From: Pararge aegeria
Lineage: Eukaryota > Arthropoda > Insecta > Lepidoptera > Nymphalidae
Reading direction: 5' to 3'
NCBI RefSeq assembly: GCF_905163445.1
Contig: NC_053184.1
Span: 13,392,001-13,456,000, forward strand
Length of the DNA stretch: 64,000 nucleotides
Positions 58,101-64,000 of the stretch are shown here, piece after piece. Below the pieces are notes generated by a model that worked only from the letters and a program-made list of their open reading frames with translations, did no database searches and was not told where the DNA came from. The first letter of the stretch is position 1; every line of letters starts with the position of its first letter. Made by a program: the position numbers and the translations under genes.

Positions 58101-61100
58101 TTTCATGATAATCGGTTGAGTAGTTTTTGCGTGAAAGCGTAACAAACGAACTTACAATCACATTTATAATATTTTATATTATAGGTACAAACAAATATAT
58201 AATTGCAAACAATGGCTGGCACATTACGGGGCTGGACTACGTCAATTTCCAACTTTCAGGCTTCCTGCGATTTTTTAACAGAATACGCAGAAAGCCATAC
58301 TTAACATTTTTTATCTTAACCGGTTATCAGTGCTGAGGCCAAATTAAACTTACTGAATGGGTAATTGAAGATCACAAGAATGATGGCAGCAGAGGCGGAT
58401 AGCGCCGGGTCAGCGATCCTTGCTGCTACAGGCTCCCATTCCAGTGTCAACCCCGCTCCCATCACAAATAGACTACCTTCAGATGTAAACAAACAAAAAA
58501 TTGTCGATAAATACAGTAGTCTCCAATTTTTTGACCGCTCTGAACTACGTGAAGCTTACTTTAGAGCGGCCAAAAACGTGTACGTGATTCTTATCTAGAA
58601 ATTATTTCAATAAATCTTCAGATATGTAAAAAAAACATCGGCACGGTTCTTCTTCTCATTTTTATCAGGCGTAAACTCATTTTACTCTTATACTACCTGT
58701 ATTATCTACCACACAATTAATAAATTTTTTTTTACTCCTTTCCTTATACTTTTTCATGCTTTATTTGTATTCGGAAGGGTTTATCGTCTAGTTTTATAAA
58801 TATTTTCGGATATAGACGTCGTACCACAAATGCAAATGCAAATCTTTGCAATAAGTGCGATCAAAACTTTTACACAAAAAGCTTTCAAAGCTGTATCCAC
58901 TTTTTGTGTTCATGTGACTAAGTTTATTAACAGCTAAGTCTGGCGATACTAAACGGCTTTATCCGCCCAGAGCCTGGGATTATAAATGAATGAACATTTT
59001 CATGATTTTTTTTTAATTCATTGTAATTAGTCTGCCGCCATAAAGATAAAAGACGATTCTGATTTATAATTTTTTTTCGAAATTGAGATATAATGTTTCT
59101 GCCTATTTAATAAAAAAGTTCTAAGTCTAGTGAGAACAAAGGACTATCCAGCTAAGTTAGATATGAGCTCCCTAGCCAAGGTCGCTTTTGGAACCATTTG
59201 AATAACGAAGTTTTGAGTTTAAATTAACTTTAAAAAGAACCAAAACCTTACTTGCAATGTCGGTGGGTGCATGAGCAAGCACGGGCTCCGCTGAGCCAGT
59301 CTTCAATACCACTTCCCCTCCTTCTGTCATACTCAATCGCCGGCTGTAGCTCAGTTCCCGACCTAAGAATGAAAATAATTTGAAATATTGATAAGCAATG
59401 CAATGTACCTAAAACGTATATCAACCTAACAGCGTTGGAAACTTTCTCACTGCGGTCAAAAGGAAACCGCATAAGTACGACACATGACGCAATACCGATA
59501 GCAATATACATGTTTGATTTATGTGTTTATTACATATAAATCAAACATGTATATTGAAAACTGAAATTGTATACAATCACACACATATATATAAAAGCGT
59601 CCCGTTAATAATGGATCAAGCTTAAGTGAAGATACATCACCAATTAGTATATAAAACTTGATTAGCTTAAATTAAAAAAAAACATTAGAACGTCTGCCTA
59701 CTTACTTCAATCATTAAAACAAGCATATACTATAATTTAAAAAATCTACGCCTACTTAACTAGAGTATTTTAAAGAAAAACACTGTTTAAACTCATTGTC
59801 AATCACTATCAGTTTACTTAAGAAAAACAATACAATAAAATAAATCATTGTATAAATTAAATAATTTTAATTTTTCTGGTCTGGTGGGAGGCTATGGCCG
59901 TGACTAGTTACCACCTAATGCTTAGGTTAATTCTAGTATAGAAAGAACATACAGAATTCATATTCAGCTATTATTTTATGCAGTGTATTTTGTCCAAAAC
60001 AGTGAAAACGCCCCGCGCACGTCTCACTTTACAGCTGTGGAATTTTGCTATCTCACAAACTTTTTAACGTTTATAACATTAAAGGTCAAATAACTGCCAA
60101 CTGCTAAATGGTATGAAGTGGCTAACCGTTTGTTCGAGAAAGCATTCTAAAGTGGAGTGGTTTTGATGCTACAATATTAGTCGTGTACACGGTTTCTGTG
60201 TGTTCTTAATTCTGTGCGTTCAAGTACGATATCAACTAGAAACCGATTAGTGGTGTGGGTTTAATCTAACTGTCATATTCCTAACAAGTTAGCCTGTCAC
60301 CATCTTAGACTGCATCATCACTTACCAAGTTACCAGCTGGTGAGATTGAATTCAGTAACAAACTTGTTATCCCTATCCCTACTTCCCTACTAATATTATA
60401 AATACCAATGTAACTTTGTTTGTTACGCTTTAACGCCAAAAACTACTTAACCGATTCTCATGACACTTTGTACACATATTCTTGAAAGTGTTGGAAGTAA
60501 TATAGGATACTTTTTATGCTCGGTTCCTTTGGGAGAGGGGATGAAAGTGTTTGACGATTTTACACCATAACTCCAACAAATTATAACCGATTAAATATTT
60601 TTTTTGTACTATAGAGGTTTTAATATGCGTTTAATGTTGCCCAAACTTTGTGTAGATCTGATGAATGTGGTTGGAGAAAAAGGACAGAACTCATCAGCGG
60701 ACAGCAGCAAACCCCTCATTTAAGTCTTAGTGATACTGAATACTTTAAAAACAAGATCAAACGCAGACAAAGTCGCGGGCAACATCTAGTAGTGTTATAA
60801 AATCCTAAATAATTTTAAAGTAAGTTGTCTTACCAGCAAGCAACATGTAGTTGATAGCATGTAACATTAGCCCAATTACAGCACTGCCCACTATCACTCT
60901 CGGGTACTTAGGCGGTTGCACGTGGGAGGAGTGTACGCCTAGTTGCAAGGCATTCACGACGAGGGCCAGAGTGAATGAAGCGAACAGCACGTGAATGGAC
61001 AGCCGCCCAACAACTTCGATGCGAGCCCATCCAAATGTGTTCCGCAGTCGACCTTCCCGCCCGGCTCCCTCGTCAGCTCTTTCGTACTATGCATGTAAAA

Positions 61101-63777
61101 AGGGTCGAGTTAAAATAAATAAATAAATAAATATACTACGACAATGCACACATCGCCATCTAGCCCCAAAGTAAGCGTAGCTTGTGTTATGGGAACTAAG
61201 ATGACTGTTGAATATTTTTTATAATAATACACCCAGACACTGAAAAACATTAATGTTCATCACACAAACATTTTCTAGTTGCGGGAATCGAACCCACGGC
61301 TTTGGACTCAGAAATCAGGGTGGCTGCCCACTGCGCCACTCGGCCGTCAAATTATCGTTATCTTCATAAGTCATTTGTTTTGTTGTCATGAATATTTTTT
61401 TATTCTACTAATCTATGCTATTCCTGGCAGCAACCAACATATTCTGATAGAAGCAGATAGCGGCGGCCTTACCGAAAGGATAAAGAAAAAAACTACCTGT
61501 GAAGATGAGCTATTTATTCAACTTGAATTAAAAATAAAATTCAAAATTTCAAAATCCATTTATTTTAAATAGGCCCAGTTGACAAGCAATTTAGTGACTC
61601 TACCACCGGTTCGGAAGGCAGATTCCACCGAGAAGATCCGGCAAGAAACTCAAATTCAAATTCAAAATTCATTTATTTCAAGTAGGCCTAATTAATAAGC
61701 ACTTATGAAATGTCAAGTCTGTTTGTAGTGACTCTACCACCGGTTCGGAAGGCAGATTCCACTGAGAAGAGCCGGCAAGAAACTCAGCAGATTGCTCTTT
61801 ATCAACATAATTTTCAGTCAGCATTAAAGTCCTACTGTTAGGCATAAGCTTCTGTCATACTACAGAGGGATGTAGAGCTAAGAATACTACCATAGTCACC
61901 GCTCTCATTCGATTTGCGGGCTTTGATAAATATTTAGCTTGTCATAAGCTAAAAGAACTCTTTGTACTACCTTTATACTAGTGATAAAGGACTAAGACAC
62001 CGGCAGGTATCTTTGCATAGTAACATATTACTGTAACACTAGTTACTAGTACGCATTTGGATAATAATAGTGGGAAAAGTATAGTACGAAAGCCAGTTAA
62101 TATTGATGACGATCATTGTATAGGTACTAACTAGATCTAGATTTTTAAGATCGTGCCACGTATATAAATCTAGACATTATATTATATTAGATTTATGTTA
62201 TTTTTAGCAATTAACTAAGTAAGCTATGAATTTATAAATGGTCCTTATAAACGGTTAACCGATTTCACGCGATAAGATGAAGTACTGGGTAAATGCAAAT
62301 TAGATATCGTAAAATATAGGAAATCAAAACACCTTGTTAGGACCTTACTTTTACATAGTATTTCTCACGTTGGCACGCAAAGGTTGGAGGAGCGATGCAT
62401 TTTAAGGGCTCCGATGGTTACCACGAAATAGAAAACTAACCGTTTAACGCTTAAATTAATGTGTCAAAAACTTAATGGGAGCTGCGAAAACAAGGGGCAC
62501 GAGACCGTGGATTGCAGAAATTCTTACAAAAGAATTATGTCTGGTAGTGTCTTGGTTGAGATTGCGATAGTGTTTATTATTATCACATAATTTTTTTCCT
62601 GCAGATAATTGCTTTCTATATAGGGTGTAAAATGTATATATTAACTGTACAGGAGCTATTTTGATACGCTATGCTATATAGCGGGTGATCGTGCTCGGGG
62701 CCCGAGGTCAAAACATTCATTTTTGGAAGTTGTATATATAGGCATTCTTAGTGAACACTTCGCTAGCGCGATGCAGGATTTTTGTAGCGCCATCTAGTTA
62801 TGTAATGTGGAGACCGCTACATAATTCGATAAGTCAAATTAAAGAGACCAAAAATTCGACAGAGTTTTGGGTCAGTTTACCTAATTATTGGTATACAATA
62901 CTTGTTCCTATATGTTCAATTACATTTACATTCGGTGAATACATATAAGTACATTCGGGATACAATATCCTAAATAATTAAATATGATGATGAAATCAGC
63001 TTAATTACTGTTAATTCAATCATGATTGTGACATCCAGATGTGACATTACGAATTCTGAATGATGCAAACTAAAACGCGATCTCAATGTTTTGCGGCCGC
63101 TGTCCCTCTATTTTTATTAGCGAAGTTTTAATCAATCTAATCTTAAATCATCAGATGGCAGATTTAATTTAGTAGTGTTATCTTTATTTACAGGGATGAG
63201 TTAGGAAAGGATCACTTCAATCTGTCATCAAAAATTTTCGGTTCGATTTATTATTAACATGTTCACAAACAAAAAAATATTTTATTTTGTAATATTAGTA
63301 TAGATTTCAGATTTCTGGCGTAGAGTTCCTAAGAAACGTGTGCGAGTACTTAAGTACATTACCCTCATATTATTTAATCATCATTATTATCCACCCCTTA
63401 CTGGCCTACCGTTCAAGGGTCTGTCTCAGAATGAGAATTCAAATATGAATGAGAGTTAATAGGTCGTAGTCCACCACGTTGGCCAAGTGCGGATTGGTAC
63501 ACGCTCTTTGAAAACTCAGGCATGCAGGTTTCTCGATGTCTCCTCAAGATCTTTTCTTTTACGTTAGAGCCGGTGATATTTTAATTACCTTATAACTTAG
63601 TAATGTGGTAATTAAGCCAACGAGCCTGCACAGGGAATGGCACGTGTCCACGAGTAGAGTCGGCGAGTGCGTCACATGTGCTGCGAATAGACGGCCGCTG
63701 AAACCTGCAATTGCGATTAGCAGGGCTAGCAGGGACCGTGGCGGTGGGAGCCATTGCAGCCACTCTTTCATCGCCAT
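55195..63777 (-). CDS. Divergent zinc transporter (CDF/SLC30, ZnT1-like) with altered metal site
   Basis: Seven coding exons on the minus strand: 63777-63589, 61086-60834, 59362-59252, 58476-58354, 56693-56518, 55828-55729, 55322-55195. They join in one frame to 359 residues. Start MAMKEWLQWLPPP, then TM1 (LLALLIAIAGF) and TM2 (TLLVDTCHSLCRLVGLITTLL). RLRNTFGWARIEVVG is the ZnT signature leading into TM3 (about 95-115); TM4 is about 125-145. A short loop without His clusters follows (150-184). Then SLFVMGAGLTLEW, ADPALSASAAIILVI (TM6), the C-terminal domain with LLQTVPEGL and IHELHVWQLHRDRLVATAHV, and a Cys-rich tail CSCPCAKECTAPRCC. CDF proteins exchange Zn2+ for H+ using HxxxD in TM2 and TM5. 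Here TM2 has H47-SLC-R51, and the TM5 H/D segment is absent from the model. A missed in-frame exon in 58477-59251 is the alternative. Confidence 0.82.
56020..56290 (-). repeat. Retroelement fragment in ZnT-like intron 5
   Basis: 'gggagggaaatcttcaatga' ... 'ggtggccatcctcggcacg' ... 'cccgggagtagcatg', followed by an antisense piece of the 26750-26860 repeat ('gcatcatcacttac'-like). Long open frames here are broken and lack domains. Confidence 0.45.
57740..58180 (-). repeat. Helitron-like remnants in ZnT-like intron 4
   Basis: Includes 'ctagatatgcccttcggcat', 'agtatcctatgttacttctg', 'aagaatacgtgtacaaagtt' and 'gcgtgaaagcgtaacaaacg', shared with 34739-35180, but the two ends belong to different or rearranged copies. 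Confidence 0.5.
59502..59556. repeat. Perfect 20-bp inverted repeat, 15-nt loop
   Basis: Arms 'caatatacatgtttgattta' (59502-59521) and its exact reverse complement (59537-59556), in ZnT-like intron 2, 140 bp upstream (in gene orientation) of exon 3. Confidence 0.85.
60285..60375 (-). repeat. Antisense copy of the 26750-26860 repeat
   Basis: 'caagttagcctgtcaccatc', 'tagactgcatcatcacttac' and 'ccagctggtgagattg' are the reverse complement of the diagnostic motifs of that family. Confidence 0.6.
60384..60789 (+). mobile_element. Helitron-like nonautonomous element, copy 2
   Basis: Starts 'tccctactaatattataaat' and ends 'gcgggcaacatctag' followed by T. The body matches copy 1 at 34739-35180 in reverse orientation ('aaacccctcatttaagtctt', 'tgatgaatgtggttggag'). 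It ends 45 bp from exon 2 of the ZnT-like gene. Confidence 0.7.
61115..61348 (-). mobile_element. tRNA-derived SINE, copy E, in ZnT-like intron 1
   Basis: Reverse orientation: (AAAT)n tail at 61115-61130, 'ccatctagccccaaagtaag', B box seen as 'gggaatcgaacccac', and tRNA-like head end 'ccactcggccgtc'. It starts about 30 bp from the acceptor of exon 2. Confidence 0.85.
61545..61800 (-). mobile_element. Two tandem LINE 3' tails, antisense
   Basis: A first tail ('aaatccatttattttaaata' to 'gatccggcaagaaactc') is followed directly by a second ('aaattcaaattcaaaattc' to 'gccggcaagaaactcagcag'). Both match the 3' UTR of the LINE at 35405-36295. The younger one seems to have inserted into, or primed at, the older copy. 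Confidence 0.8.
63385..63600 (-). repeat. SINE (second family), antisense, overlapping ZnT-like exon 1 boundary
   Basis: 'ggtcgtagtccaccacgttg', 'ggccaagtgcggattgg' and 'gaaaactcaggcatgcagg' identify the family. The head end runs to about 63590, within bases of the donor site of exon 1 (63588). Confidence 0.55.
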
Positions 63778-64000
63778 GTTTCTTCGCTTTTTGGACCTGC
63801 GCAAAAGTAAATGTATACGTTAATGAATGATGTTGACAGGTTTGATAGGAACATTTACAGGTTCATTTTGGAATGTCCGTGGCGCTGTGCTCATTTATAT
63901 CAGTAGGATCCCTACGACCTCTACGATCGGTATGTGAAGGTACAGTCGGTTTAAATCCTCGGAGTGCTAGAAGGTCTAAAGGTATGGTGGGAGTATTAGT
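63778..64000. other. Region upstream of the ZnT-like start codon
   Basis: A splice acceptor 'ttttgcgcag' ends at about 63796 on the minus strand, so a noncoding first exon probably lies outside the window. Nothing else is recognised. Confidence 0.4.

Noticed and set aside
58562..58597. Candidate extra ZnT mini-exon reading NKNHVHVFGRSK on the minus strand
   Set aside because: It has an acceptor-like and a donor-like site, but its length would shift the phase so that the SLFVMGAG exon is out of frame; it also does not match the TM5 motif.
58365..58598. Open + strand frame starting MAAEADSAGSAILAAT
   Set aside because: It is antisense to the ZnT-like exon at 58354-58476, whose minus-strand translation (ADPALSASAAIILVI) fits the CDF family and splices in frame.

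Overview
The window is nuclear DNA from an insect, almost certainly a moth or butterfly. Every protein gene has short exons with GT-AG introns, the base composition is AT-rich, and the protein sequences are insect-like. The introns and intergenic DNA are full of repeats typical of Lepidoptera: tRNA-headed SINEs, LINE tails ending in 'aggcctacttgaaataaatg', Helitron ends with 'cgcgggcaac-CTAG', and foldback MITEs. The SINE type hints at a nymphalid butterfly, but that is a guess. All gene models below were assembled by hand from splice signals and reading-frame continuity.

Left part, 1-25 kb, is a gene-dense housekeeping block. In order: a coiled-coil gene (-, possibly HMMR-like, 3' end cut by the window edge); a possible small secreted peptide (-); the U2 snRNP subunit SF3A2 (-); ribosomal protein RpS10 (+); the complex I subunit NDUFA9 (-); and the G-alpha chaperone/GEF RIC8 (+, 8 exons). 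SF3A2/RpS10 and NDUFA9/RIC8 are head-to-head pairs. RpS10 and NDUFA9 are tail-to-tail with only about 190 bp between their stop codons. RIC8 introns hold a 1.2 kb (CAGACGGA)n microsatellite, two LINE tails and three SINEs, two of them joined tail to tail.

Middle, 25-38 kb, is mostly repeats. Its centrepiece is a complete PIF/Harbinger transposon at 29349-32440: TTA target duplication, matching terminal inverted repeats, an uninterrupted two-exon DDE transposase on + and an uninterrupted two-exon MADF protein on -. Each gene has one exon lying inside the intron of the other. A Helitron-like element, a truncated LINE with an open reverse-transcriptase C terminus, and a TA-flanked MITE follow.

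Right part, 38-64 kb, holds two large genes. F-spondin (+, 15 coding exons, 847 aa) encodes reeler, spondin_N, TSP1 and Kunitz domains and contains a GC-AG intron. A divergent ZnT/CDF-family gene (-, 7 coding exons, 359 aa) keeps the family C terminus but appears to lack the TM2 aspartate and the whole HxxxD segment of TM5 that normally bind zinc. This gene and the interlocked Harbinger genes are the most interesting observations. No CRISPR, rRNA, functional tRNA or viral gene was seen.
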